Shown here piece after piece: positions 30,538 to 41,655 of a stretch of 64,000 nt of DNA (position 1 is the first letter of the stretch; every line of letters starts with the position of its first letter). Origin of the DNA: Brassica napus (taxonomy: Eukaryota > Streptophyta > Magnoliopsida > Brassicales > Brassicaceae); the NCBI RefSeq assembly GCF_020379485.1, contig NC_063452.1, positions 57,309,338-57,373,337 on the forward strand, given 5' to 3'. The notes beneath the pieces are model-generated. The model was not told the DNA's origin and searched no databases. It worked only from the letters and a program-made list of their open reading frames with translations. Made by a program: the position numbers and the translations under genes.

Positions 30538-33451
30538 ATGTGTGAAGAGTTATATTCAAGCATGGAAACTATGTGGTTGTTGAGACAAACGAGGAGTCTA
30601 CTTATAGTTCCAGTCTTCAAATGTTTGGTGGATATATGTTTGGTCATCTCCTTGCTAGTTTTCGTAGAGAGTGTTTATATGAACATTGTAGTAGTTTACG
30701 TCAAGCTTTTGAAACGCAAACCTGAGAAGACCTACAAATGGGAGGCAATGCAAGAGGACATTGAGCAAGGAGGTCAAAACTTTCCCATGGTTCTTGTGCA
30801 AATCCCAATGTACAATGAAAGAGAGGTACTTTATAGTTTTATGAATTAATGATCAAAGTATTCAATTATGATGATATGGTGCGGCCTTTAAAATTCGATT
30901 TTGTTTTGAATCCACAGGTCTTTCAATTATCCATAGGTGCTGCTTGTAGACTCATATGGCCATTGGATCGACTAATCGTTCAAGTTTTAGATGATTCCAC
31001 TGATCCTACCATCATGGTACATATAACTGATTGCGTTCAAATTAAAAATAAGCAAACACTTAAGTCTTTTTTCCATTAATTAATTGTAAAGACACACAAC
31101 AAAAAGGTTCTTTTCGTTTCTTTTTTGCTTTTGCCTTCACTGGTCATAAAGACAATGATTTAGTTATTAATATTCCAAATATTTAATGTCTTAATCGCAG
31201 GAAATGGTGAGCATGGAGTGTGCTCAGTGGGCAAGCAAAGGAATAAACATAAAATGTGAGAGGAGAGAAAATAGAAATGGCTACAAAGCTGGAGCTCTTA
31301 AACAAGGTATGAGGCATAGCTACGTCAAACACTGCAACTACATTGCCATCTTCGATGCTGATTTCCAGCCAGAGCCCGATTACCTCCAACGCACTGTCCC
31401 ATTTCTCATCCACAATCCGGAGCTCGCTCTTGTTCAAGCTCGATGGAAATTTGGTATGGATTCACTAAATATTTACTTTTGACAATTGACATAAACATGT
31501 GATTTTACTGTAAATTGGGTTTGAGATAAATCAAGTATACAGTTATAACATATGTGTTGTTAATAAAAAGATTTATTGGTGCAGTGAATGCAAGCAAGTG
31601 CTTGATGACTAGGATGCAGGAGATGTCCCTCAATTACCATTTCATGGCAGAGCAAGAATCTGGTTCCACTAGACATGCCTTCTTCGGTTTCAATGGTAAC
31701 ATCCCTATCAACATTTATTTAAATACTATTTCCTCTGCTGCATTTTTTTTTTATAAATTCGGTACTATTTATATTCTTATTTGCTCTAGAATTATATTTA
31801 GTTTCATAGTGTCTTAGCTATGCTAATAATCGCTAAAATAAGTCAAATTTTACTGTATAAAATGTATTATGTTTATATTTATTGGCTAAAATCAAATATT
31901 TTAAAATATAATATAACTCAAAAACCAAGTAGTTATATATATATATATAACTCAAAAACCAACTTAATATCACAAACAGTATAACTGGAGTTTTGCAGGG
32001 ACTGCTGGTGTATGGAGATTAGCGGCGATGGAAGAAGCCGGAGGTTGGAAAGATAGGACCACCGTTGAGGACATGGACTTGGCCGTTCGTGTTGGTTTAC
32101 ACGGCTGGAAATTTGTCTTCGTCAACGACATTACGGTATATTTCAATTGTTTTCTTTGTTGGACTATAGTTAGTTAATGATTGTGTCCAAACATATTCGT
32201 CACATGTGTAGTTTGCTTTGCACATACTTTATGGAAAGTTGAACATGATTATAAAAAAAAGAATATGATAACGTGCACATTCCGTTGCCATAATATAGTA
32301 ATGTAAATACGTGTGGACGTCAAATAAATAAAGCTTTTTATATACTATGACATAAAGCTTTTTATATACTATAACAAGATAGTGGTTATTGTAGGTGAAA
32401 AGTGAGCTACCAAGCCAGTTTAAGGCTTTCAGATTCCAGCAACATCGATGGTCATGCGGTCCAGCTAATCTCTTCAGGAAAATGACTATGGAAATTATTC
32501 ACAATAAGGTAGTACTTTTCTAACTTCATTATTTCATTTTTGAGATAAAGACGTGCCCGAAATTTTGGTGCCAACCGTCTTTTATTTATGGCAAATATTT
32601 TTTTTTACGAGAGACGAACACCCAACGCACGAATGCATGATGTCAATTTCAGTTTATATTATGGTTAACTGATCTTTACACAAATAAAAATAACGTTTTG
32701 GTAATGCATGTGATTTGCTAATGTGAACAGAGAGTAATGATTTGGAAGAAACTGTATGTGATCTACAGCTTCTTCTTTGTACGGAAGATCATAGTCCATT
32801 TCTTCACTTTCTTTTTCTATTGCGTCATTCTTCCTACGAGCGTATTCTTCTCCGAAGTCAACATTCCGACTTGGTCAACTATCTACCTTCCTTTTATGAT
32901 CACTCTCTTCAACGCCATCGCCACACCAAGGTTAGTGCATTCTCCTTTCATATAACCGCAAGGTCCGCAACATGTTACTTGTTCAAGTTACAATATAATA
33001 TTGATATGAAATTATTTTATGTAGATCATTCTACCTCGTGGTTTTCTGGGTCTTGTTCGAGAATGTAATGGCTATGCATCGGACTAAGGGAACTTTCATC
33101 GGATTACTCGAAGGAGGAAGAGTAAACGAATGGGTCGTCACCGAGAAATTAGGAGATGCTCTTGAGACTAAGTTACTTCCACAAGTGAAAAAACCTCGCA
33201 ATGGGATTCTCGAAAGGTGATTAATATCAAAGCCAAAGGTAAATAATGTCTCTAAAAAAGTTAAGGATATTAACTTGTTAAACAAATTGTTTTTTGTTTG
33301 CAGAGTAAACACAAAAGAGATGATGGTGGGGATATACATACTGTGTTGTGCATGCTACGACTTTGCATATGGGAATACATTGCTATACATTTATCTATCC
33401 ATGCAGGCTCTTGCATTTATTATATGTGGAGTTGGTTTTGTTGGAACTTAA
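30538..33451 (+). CDS. CSLA11: Cellulose synthase-like A glycosyltransferase (glucomannan 4-beta-mannosyltransferase), nine exons
   Basis: Exons: 30538-30825, 30918-31016, 31201-31453, 31585-31695, 31999-32135, 32395-32508, 32731-32930, 33025-33216, 33304-33451. They sum to 1,542 nt, 513 residues. The family GT2 enzyme builds mannan backbones from GDP-mannose (and GDP-glucose) in the Golgi. Seen: an N-terminal membrane segment (about 24-58), LDDSTD (about 120-125), FDAD (about 180-183), the catalytic-base region TVEDMD (about 272-277), QQHRW (about 311-315) and several C-terminal membrane segments. All GT2 signature residues are present and all junctions obey GT-AG. A start at 30562 is possible. 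Length is slightly below typical CSLA proteins (about 530-550). Intron 4 and intron 5 carry small tandem duplications. The CSLA11 assignment rests on synteny from memory. Confidence 0.9.
31922..31967. repeat. Short tandem duplication in CSLA intron 4
   Basis: aactcaaaaaccaa occurs twice around a (TA)n run. It is intronic and probably neutral. Confidence 0.7.
32330..32376. repeat. Tandem repeat in CSLA intron 5
   Basis: Two head-to-tail copies of a unit of about 23 bp, aaagctttttatatactat(g/a)a. Intronic. Confidence 0.75.
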
Positions 33452-33462
33452 AATGTACCTAT

Positions 33463-33517
33463 ATATTAGACATCTTACTTTTTTTTTTTTTTTGGAACAA
33501 ATATTAGACATCTTACT
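33463..33517 (-). mobile_element. Tail-only retroposition scar in the CSLA 3' UTR
   Basis: atattagacatcttact (33463-33479) is repeated exactly at 33501-33517 around a 21-bp insert of 14 T plus ggaacaa. This is a 17-bp target duplication enclosing essentially only a poly(A) tail in minus orientation, just downstream of the CSLA stop. Confidence 0.85.
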
Positions 33518-33973
33518 CTAACCAAGAAAATAACATTGTAATATATCTGTTACATATTTAGCTAAGCACTGCATATACTGAAACTGGTAAGAGTATAATT
33601 TCTTTTTCTAGATTATAGAATTCAATATTATCTTGGCTTTATATGTTTACAATGTGAGTTCTTCGGTATGGATGGTGTGCCTAAGATTATGTACAGTGTA
33701 ACTTGTGGAATATCATGATGATTTTAGATTCACTTATTTCCTCCACTTCTGTCATGTTCATTAGCAATTTTTCTTCCCTTGTGTCTGTCTTTGTGTCTGG
33801 TTCCTATTCTCTTAGTCTCCCACCAGTTATAATCTTTTTGGTGAGTCTAAAGTAATGTCTCCATCATCTTCCTCGATTATTTTGACAGCTTGTAAAGGTT
33901 TTTAGACTAAAGTTGAAAGTCCCTCTGTAAAGACAACACTATTTGTCTTTTTATCAGGACAAAAAATATATCT

Positions 33974-34683
33974 TAGGCCTGGGCATTTTACCCGGATCCG
34001 AAGACCTGAACCGGAACCGACCCGAAAATACAGGTTCGGGTCCGGGTCCTGATCAATGTAAAGTACCTATTGGGTCTTTCTTTTTTTGGACCCGCGGGTC
34101 TCGGTTCGGGTCCGGGTCCTATCCGAGACCCGTTCGGGTACCCAAAGTACCCGCAAATAATTGTATATATTAGGTATATTTGGGTGATTGGGTATATTTT
34201 TGGTATTTCGGATTTTTTAAAGTTTCGGGTTCGGGTTTTTGGGTATAATTGTAGGTTTCAGGTAAAATTTTAGATTTTTAGAAAATATAATTCGGTATTC
34301 AGGTAAAATTCGGGTATGTTTTGGGTTTTCGGGTCTGATTTTGGATAAATTTTTGGGTATTTTCTGGTATTTTTGCGGTTCTTCGGGTATTTTTAGAGTT
34401 TTCGGGTCTACTTCGGGTATTTCGGATCCTTTTCGGGTCCTAAATACCCGAAACGACCTGGATCCGAAATATACCCGAAAATTATGGGTATTTTACGGGT
34501 ATTGAAATTATAGACCCGAACCGATCCGGATCCGACAAGATCCGACCCGGAACCGACCCGAAAAATTATAGTACCTATATGGGTATAAATTTCTAGGAAC
34601 CGAAGGATCCGGACCCGACAAGACCCGACCCGAGGACCCGGATCCGACAAGACCCGACCCGAAGACCCGGATGCCGAGGCCTA
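33974..34683. mobile_element. Non-autonomous hAT-like element with CCCGA/TCGGG arrays
   Basis: Terminal inverted repeats taggcctgggcat / atgccgaggccta (two mismatches in 13). An 8-bp duplication atatatct/atatatcc (33966-33973 and 34684-34691) differs by one base. The ends are dense in gacccgaacc/ggttcgggtc oligomers and the middle in ttcgggta. Non-coding, 710 bp. Confidence 0.88.
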
Positions 34684-35636
34684 ATATATCCCATCCCATA
34701 AGACAAAACTATTAAACAACCAAAAGTTAGGGTACTTTCACAAACTTTTGAAAAGTAAAGGGATCGATTCTTAAATTTAGACAACACTATTTGTCTTTTC
34801 AACATTATTGCCATATGCTGTAGGCCTAATATACTGTATATCAAGAGTAGTAAAATTTCCCTTTTTACGAAACATTAAAGTAATTAGGGACCAAACCCAA
34901 GAACTAAAGGCGAGATTCTCAACAAGGGTTCTAAAGTCTCTTTGGTGAATTTTCTCGCAAATAAAACACATTTCGAACTTGTAATATTCTCACTATCCTT
35001 ACCATAATACGGACACTTATCTGTAAACCGGATACGGTTAAGAAACTCGTCGGTCACGTCAGGCCAAATGAACCGGGCAGGATGTGGACCGGCTCTGGAC
35101 CAATCAACCCAAGTCAAGCTCCGGTTTGCGCTCATCTCTCCATGCAACATGTGAACGAATGTCGGGATATAATGCTCGTCCATGTAACAAGGCGGTTTAC
35201 AATACTGATCGAATATCTTGTAATAAACCGTGTCTTCGATTATATGAAGAGCAAGCTCGCGGGTTGTTTCAAACCATTGTGATCCTTTTCGCCAATGTGT
35301 GATATTAATTGGTGGATACATTTTTGGGTTGTAGCGGCCTCGACCAGGTGTTCTTGGATCGTCGAATGAGCCAATGTAGCTGAGATTAGTGCCGGTTAAG
35401 TAATCGTAGATGGTTGTGAAGTTGAAGAGTGGGATGCAAGAATCGGACAAGAGGACGAATCTTTGGTTTGATTTGTCGAGGAGAGCGTTGGCTAGGAGTC
35501 TTCTCTCTGCGTCTACCATTGTTCATGTTCCCCAATACACTGCCTGTTTCATAATTATGTCACGAAACACAACTAAATCAAGGTTATTAATTTTTTTTTT
35601 TTTGAAACACCAATTCATTAATTTAAACCAAAGTAG

Positions 35637-36365
35637 TTAGTTGGGAGCTATGAAAGCACCACCAACCTCTTGTTCTGATACATTCAATGCATCTTTGGCA
35701 AGGCAATCTGCCATGGAATTCCTCTCACGAGGTATCCAAACAAAGGAGACAAATTCAAAAGCTGAGATAAAGTAGTTAACATCAGCGGTAATGCAATAGA
35801 GCTCCTTGGAAGGGGGTCCAGGGTTGAGAGCTTTCACTAGTTGAGCTGAGTCCAGCTCGAAGGAGGTCCGATTCCGTCCCTCTCCTCTGCAGTGTTTCAC
35901 TGCCTCGCGAAGAGCCAAACCCTCTGCTGCAAGTGGGGAAAGCACCGGGCTCGCTGAAGACTGGAAGGAGTTAGTCTCTGCTTCATCGAGTATAACCCAT
36001 CCAAGACCTGCTTTCTTCGAAACAGAGGACCAGGCTGCGTCAGACCGAACAACAACCGTTCCAGGCGGGGATGGGATTTGTTGAGGAGGCGATCTAAGAG
36101 CATTTGGGCTTTCTTTCGTCACGTCCTGACTCCATTCCCGAGCTAAGGCTATGGCCGCCGAGTGGGTGTCCTCAGGAGACGCAGAGTGTCCTTCAAATAC
36201 AAATTTGTTTCGAGCTTTCCATATCGACCAGAGGACCCATGGGAACAGACACCCCGAAGTGATACCAGCGGGAGGGAGACAGTTAAGTGAGCTTAAGGTC
36301 TCCCAACTAGCCATCAAATCTGTTATTCTGCTCACATCCAATGCCGTAGTGAACGGGGCGAGTTG
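35637..36365 (-). pseudogene. LINE ORF2 C-terminus: RNase H-like (RVT_3) domain after the stop
   Basis: In the same frame as ORF2, directly after TGA 36366-36368: VLWSIWKARNKFVFEG, then an RNase H-like fold (VVVRSDAAWSSVSKKAGLGWVI; AAEGLALREAVKH; ELDSAQLVKALN; WIPRERNSMADCLAKDA). It ends at 35637. An RNase H at the end of ORF2 is typical of one plant L1 lineage. One substitution separates it from ORF2. Confidence 0.88.
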
Positions 36366-39300
36366 TCATACCCTTTGTGCGTACGGACATTGGAAGAAGA
36401 GGTGAAGGATAGATTCTGAGCAGTCACATCTCTTGCACCGATGATCCACAGGTACGTGTCTCTCCATTAGTCGTTCCCCAACAGGGAGAGCTCCTCGAAG
36501 TGCTTTCCAAGAGAAAAGCTTTACTTTCGGTGCGCAGGAGATATTCCAGACTCTAGTTTTCCATTTGAATTGCTGATCGTCTTGTAGGTTCAGTCTGTCG
36601 TCATCGCTTGTAACAGCCGTGAAGTAACCAGATTTTGTTGAATATTCTCCTGATCTTGTGCCCAACCAGATGAGTTTGTCAGGAGCTCCCGTTAGGCTTG
36701 GATGAATTGCGAGAATTCTCTCTTCATAATCAGGTATGTTACGTCTGATTTTTAGGACATCCCATTCTTTTGTTTCCGGAATGATAAGATCCGACACCTT
36801 GAGCTCCAGTTGTGCTTCATTGGGAGGGCCCATAGGAAGTAGTTGACCGTCCAAACTTAACCAGGGGTTCGTCCAAATATTAACCGAGGCGCCGTCTCCA
36901 ATAATCCAGCCAAGATTTTGCACCAGAAGATCCCTTCCAAGTAGTACTGAGCGCCACCCATGAGAGCATGTCGATGATACTGAGACATCAATAAGACCAC
37001 TGTCTAAGCAATATTTCCCAAATAAAACTTTTCCAAGTAGACACGTTGGGTTTTGTAGGAGTCTCCATCCAATTTTCGCTAGTAAGGAGACATTGAAGTT
37101 CTGGAAATCTCGAAGCCCTAGCCCACCTGTAGCTTTTGGTTTGGCCATGCTCTCCCATGAAATCCAAGCCATCTTCTTGGTTTCCTCGTTGCTATCCCAC
37201 CAGTATCGGGTTACTGCGGATTGAATCCGTTTACACAGAGATACCGGTAGACTAAAGCAGGACATAGGGTAGGAGGGCATGGCAGAGAGAACACTCTGCA
37301 GGAGTACTAGCTTCCCCGCCGCAGACAGGTACTTGTTCGATCGACCTCTCGCTTTCTGCTTTATCTTATCAACTATTGATGAGAAGAGATCTTTTTTCTT
37401 GCGCCCAAAATGCTCAGGAAGCCCTAAGTATTTTCCCACACCTCCTTCCTTTTCAATTAGTAATGCGCCCTTGACCATTTCTTTTAGCGAAGCTGGAGCT
37501 TTCCTTGAGAAAGTGATAGCGGATTTTTCTTTGCTGATCGATTGCCCTGATGCCTGTTCGTACTGGCTGAGGATGGTTTTGAGAGATGCACAATTCTCCT
37601 TGTTGGCTTGGAGGAAGAACATTGTATCGTCCGCAAAGAAGAGGTGAGTAATCCGAGGGCACCCTCGTGCTACTTGAAGGCCTTGGAGGAGGCCTTCTCC
37701 TTGCGCTCTGTTACATAATCCCGAGAGCACCTCGCTACACATAATAAATATGTAGGGAGAGAGAGGGTCTCCTTGACGGATACCTCTACTCGGTACTACC
37801 TTCCCTCTAGGCAAGCCGTTAATGAGGAAGGAGTATGATACAGATGTGATACAATGCATTATGCATCGGACCAGGTTCTGATGGAAGCCCAGACGGGTTA
37901 GAACCATCGAGATGAACTCCCATTCGAGGCGGTCGTAGGCCTTACTCATATCAGTCTTGACCGCCATAGCACATCTCTGTTCCCCTTTGGACGTCTTGAG
38001 GTAATGGAGTACCTCATGAGTGATAAGCACGTTGTCTCCAATCGCTCGGCCAGGGACGAAAGCCGATTGATTCTCCGAGATCAGCTTCTCCATCATTGGT
38101 TGGAGGCGTCGGGTAAGGATCTTTGAATAGATCTTGTAGTAGACGTTACAAAGTGCTATTGGTCTGTAGTCGGAGACTTTTTGAGGCTGGGAGATCTTCG
38201 GGATCAGCCGGATATGAGTGTCATTAATTCCACTCGGGAGGGGGGCGCTACGGAAAAATTCTTGCACCTCGCGGACGATATCAGGACCTACGTCTGCCCA
38301 ATGTGTGTGGAAGAATCCCGCCGAGAATCCATCGGGTCCCGGTGCCTTGTCCGCATGTATAGAGAAAGCTGCTTCCCTTATTTCAGCTGCTGATGGTATC
38401 GCAATAAGTACTTGATTCTCAGCAACTGAAACAATTGGGTGGAGAGCCCTCCGAACAGTTTCCTCTCTATCTCCCGGGAGTGAGGTGAACAAAGCTTGGA
38501 AGTAATCACCTATGACCGAGACAATCTCCTCCTCTTTATGCACCGTTTGGCCATCTTCCTTCTCAATCACCGAGAAGCCGTTAGCTCGTTTTCTTGACTT
38601 TGTTATCGCATGAAAATAGCCAGTATTCCTGTCCCCCAACTTAAGCCATAGGAGGCGACTCCGTTGTTTCCAATATTCTTCTTCCGCAAGGTAAGCTGCG
38701 TTGAGTGTCTCAGAGATGTTTTGAATGAGAGCGGTATCATTCACAGAGCTTGAGAGGGCCTCATTTAGCTCCCATTTCTTTTGTTCTATCACTTGCTGGC
38801 TATTGCGCTGCTGTGATTTATTCCACTCTGAAATAGCAGAACGAGCTGAGTTGAGTTTCGAGGAGACCGTGGCCGCTGGGTTCCCACGCCAGGACTCAGA
38901 TATGATGCGCTTTGCCTCGTCATTTTTACACAATCTTCTATCATATCGGAATATTTCTCTTCGTCGTCTCCTCCCTTGATCAAATATAGAAATCAGAGGC
39001 TTATGGTCAGAACTTTCAAAGCCAAGGTATTCACATCTCGCTGTTGGGAAGCATTCAGCCCAGTGCGTGTTTGACACTGCTCTGTCCAGCCTACATCTCA
39101 CGAGATGATCACCTCGTTTCCCTCGCCAGGACAAGAAGTCCCCCGAATGTTGGAGGTCAAAGAGATCACCTTCCGAGAAGAATGTACGGAGGTCAGAGAA
39201 GGAGCCCTCTGCGCGCTCTGGTCCCCCATCTTTCTCTTCCCTGCTTATTAAGTCATTAAAGTCACCAGTGACAAACCAAGGCTCATCCCGATCTGTTGCT

Positions 39301-39671
39301 TTAATTAGCAGATTGTCCCAAAGGGCATTTCGCGTGTTACGATCAGTACTAGCATGCACAAAAGAAGAGAAAAATGTTTTTCCTTCAAAGGACACAACCG
39401 TGTCAATTACATGGGCATTCGCCTCCAAGATTTGTACATCAACTTCTTGTTTCCAGAATAGTCCAAGACCACCAACGCCATGGCCTGTTGGTGGTACCAA
39501 GTGATGACAATCATACTTCAATCTCAGATGCTCTAGTTTCTTGAGCACCACATCATTGGGATTTTTGGATTCCATAATGAAGATAATATCAGGATCATAT
39601 TTCTTTGATATCTCTCCTAGGCGTCGAACTGTCCGGGGATTTCCCAACCCTTGACAGTTCCAGCTCGCCAT
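36366..39671 (-). CDS. LINE ORF2: apurinic endonuclease and reverse transcriptase
   Basis: 1,101 codons from ATG 39671. The endonuclease/exonuclease/phosphatase domain occupies about residues 1-235 (ASWNCQGLGNPRT, VTGDFNDL, SSDHKPLI). The reverse transcriptase spans about 480-760 (DYRPIALCNVYYKIYSKIL, MAVKTDMSKAYDRLEW, GIRQGDPLSPYIFIM, catalytic FFADDTMFF near 680). A zf-RVT zinc finger (CKRCDCSESILHLFFQC) lies at the end. The frame ends at TGA 36366-36368 but the RNase H domain continues in frame beyond it. ATG lies three bases after the ORF1 stop. Confidence 0.93.
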   Translation of the reverse strand: MASWNCQGLGNPRTVRRLGEISKKYDPDIIFIMESKNPNDVVLKKLEHLRLKYDCHHLVPPTGHGVGGLGLFWKQEVDVQILEANAHVIDTVVSFEGKTFFSSFVHASTDRNTRNALWDNLLIKATDRDEPWFVTGDFNDLISREEKDGGPERAEGSFSDLRTFFSEGDLFDLQHSGDFLSWRGKRGDHLVRCRLDRAVSNTHWAECFPTARCEYLGFESSDHKPLISIFDQGRRRRREIFRYDRRLCKNDEAKRIISESWRGNPAATVSSKLNSARSAISEWNKSQQRNSQQVIEQKKWELNEALSSSVNDTALIQNISETLNAAYLAEEEYWKQRSRLLWLKLGDRNTGYFHAITKSRKRANGFSVIEKEDGQTVHKEEEIVSVIGDYFQALFTSLPGDREETVRRALHPIVSVAENQVLIAIPSAAEIREAAFSIHADKAPGPDGFSAGFFHTHWADVGPDIVREVQEFFRSAPLPSGINDTHIRLIPKISQPQKVSDYRPIALCNVYYKIYSKILTRRLQPMMEKLISENQSAFVPGRAIGDNVLITHEVLHYLKTSKGEQRCAMAVKTDMSKAYDRLEWEFISMVLTRLGFHQNLVRCIMHCITSVSYSFLINGLPRGKVVPSRGIRQGDPLSPYIFIMCSEVLSGLCNRAQGEGLLQGLQVARGCPRITHLFFADDTMFFLQANKENCASLKTILSQYEQASGQSISKEKSAITFSRKAPASLKEMVKGALLIEKEGGVGKYLGLPEHFGRKKKDLFSSIVDKIKQKARGRSNKYLSAAGKLVLLQSVLSAMPSYPMSCFSLPVSLCKRIQSAVTRYWWDSNEETKKMAWISWESMAKPKATGGLGLRDFQNFNVSLLAKIGWRLLQNPTCLLGKVLFGKYCLDSGLIDVSVSSTCSHGWRSVLLGRDLLVQNLGWIIGDGASVNIWTNPWLSLDGQLLPMGPPNEAQLELKVSDLIIPETKEWDVLKIRRNIPDYEERILAIHPSLTGAPDKLIWLGTRSGEYSTKSGYFTAVTSDDDRLNLQDDQQFKWKTRVWNISCAPKVKLFSWKALRGALPVGERLMERHVPVDHRCKRCDCSESILHLFFQCPYAQRV

Positions 39672-39673
39672 CG

Positions 39674-41655
39674 CTAAGGAGCGGGGAGGGATGGAGTCCG
39701 AAAATCCATCCTTCGTCTGGTAGAGCGTGGAACGAGGTTGATGATTGGGGCGTGATCTGATGTTGTGCTACCAGTCGGGCGCTGAGCAGCTCGAGATGTT
39801 TCACCCTTCTTAGTTTTACCATTCTTTTTTCCTTTTGCTGTTCCCGCGTTTGTTGACGTATCCTTCCTGCGAATAGGGGACGGTTTTGAGCGGGAGGTAG
39901 TTCGCCTTGGCGGAACAGCAGCCACCGGGCCTTTAGATTTTTCCTGTCTTGTCTTTTTCCCCGGGGGACGACCAGGTTTGCGTTTAGCTGCGGGTAGGTG
40001 AGGAAGGTCAGTTTCATCATCTATCGCCTCAGCAGAAGAGATAGGTCCCAGGCGTTGAGTTGCTGGAATGCGGTCAGCACTGCGATCCAGGGATAGAAGA
40101 CTCTGTTCTTCATGTCTCTCACTATCATTTAGAGGAGGGCCAAGTCTTAGAGTTGCCGGTAGTCTGTCTCGACTCTCTGAGTTTTGATAATTTGTGTTCT
40201 CCTCAGCATTGGCAGCTATTATTTGAGAGGCTGGCCCTATCCTTTTACTGGAGGATCTACGTTCGTGGGAACGAGATTCAGAGTATTGAGCATCCAGATT
40301 AGTTCTAGAAGTACGACGCGCAATACGTAAGGCAGTTTCTTCTAGTTGCCCACGTTCCTCTGCTTGCTTTGCTCTTTCAATTCTAACTTCTCTTTCTGAG
40401 GGGTCGGTACACTTGGTATACTGCAGGAGAGCATGTTTTGCCTCGCCTCTAGCCTCTTCCAATATCTTCTCAGAGAAGTGAGTTGGGTCCCTAGCCCGGG
40501 GAATCCCCCTTTCGGATGACCCATTACTCTGTTTTGGTGAGGCTGAAGTGGCTTCTCCGGTGCCTGATCGTTCCTTAGGAATCTCTCGATAATAGCTTCT
40601 GCTCGGGGGAGCCGGAGGGTGCCTCTGGTGGGAGTTTCCCCGGAATGACAGAGGAGGATGTTCCCGATAGCTTCGCGATCGATTGTCATTTCTATAGGTA
40701 CGTCGCTGATTAGATCTCATGTCCCAATCTTTTGGGTTGGATTTGTAAACTCTGTGCTCTGGTTTATCACGTCTACCTTTCGAGGCAAGTCTAGAGTTTT
40801 CATCACCATTGTTAGAAGCAGAGAAGTGGTAAGGGGGGGCGCTCTGGTGGCTTTTTCCTTTGGCATTCGGATCATTATGAGCAGAGGAAGCAGAGATTCC
40901 TCTTGTAGGAATAGCACTCTGGTTCGCATGAGTCAGGTCTTTACCACTTCCTTCCCCTTGGGCTGATGTAGAGCCTTCTTCTCCGCTCTAGCCACCAGGC
41001 ATTCTTTAAGCTCGTGGTCGAGTCTGAGGCATTTAGAGCAATGCTTATCCAGACGTTCGTAGAGTAGTGTGGTAGTAACCGAATCACCATTCGGAAAATC
41101 GACCACAGATGTTTTAATTAGAGGTAGCAAGCCATCAATATGAACCCTCATCCTCGCTGTTAGGGGGGTTATATCGGCTTTTTCATAGAGGCCAATGTCT
41201 TCTCCTATGACCCTGATGATGGGCTCTGTCCACAGGTGAACCGGGAGTCCTTGCACTTTGACCCAAAAAGGAATCAGAGACGGGAAGTTTGGGGAGACAG
41301 TGGGCTCCCATCGCTGGAGGATTACCATCCACCGCGCATAGTGGTATGGCCTTTGTTCTAGAACAGCGAGCAGGTCTGATTCCAATTCAAACTGAAATTG
41401 GAAGAGGCCATTACCCAAGTCAGCTCCTATTGGCTTGAATTCAGTCTTCCAGTGCTCTGTGAAGAATGGTATAAGAGACCACACTTTTTGGATGGATTTA
41501 TTAGTGACTCTCCCAATAAGCGTTAGAGAATGCTTTCGCAGCAGTTCTGAGTTGTCTGGTAAGGGAGCTTTGACACGGGCCAACCGGGGAGGTTGCTGAG
41601 AGCTCAGATCAATTCCTTTCCCCTTTTCAGCCGACGAAATTCTTCGATGAGCCAT
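39674..41655 (-). pseudogene. LINE ORF1: DUF4283 / zinc-knuckle nucleic-acid-binding protein, frameshifted
   Basis: From ATG 41655: a DUF4283-type domain (LIGRVTNKSIQKVWSLIPFFTEHWK ... WMVILQRWEP ... FWVKVQGLPVHLW) and a CCHC-like knuckle (CSKCLRLDHELKEC). The frame stops at 40933 (KEVVKT). The adjoining frame takes over at once (DLTHANQSAIPTRG) and runs to 39674 as an Arg/Ser/Pro-rich tail, showing a small indel near 40937. ORF1 proteins coat LINE RNA. The unbroken protein would be about 660 residues. Confidence 0.88.

Noticed and set aside
37279..37647. Plus-strand frame of 122 codons inside the LINE
   Set aside because: Antisense shadow of the LINE reverse transcriptase.
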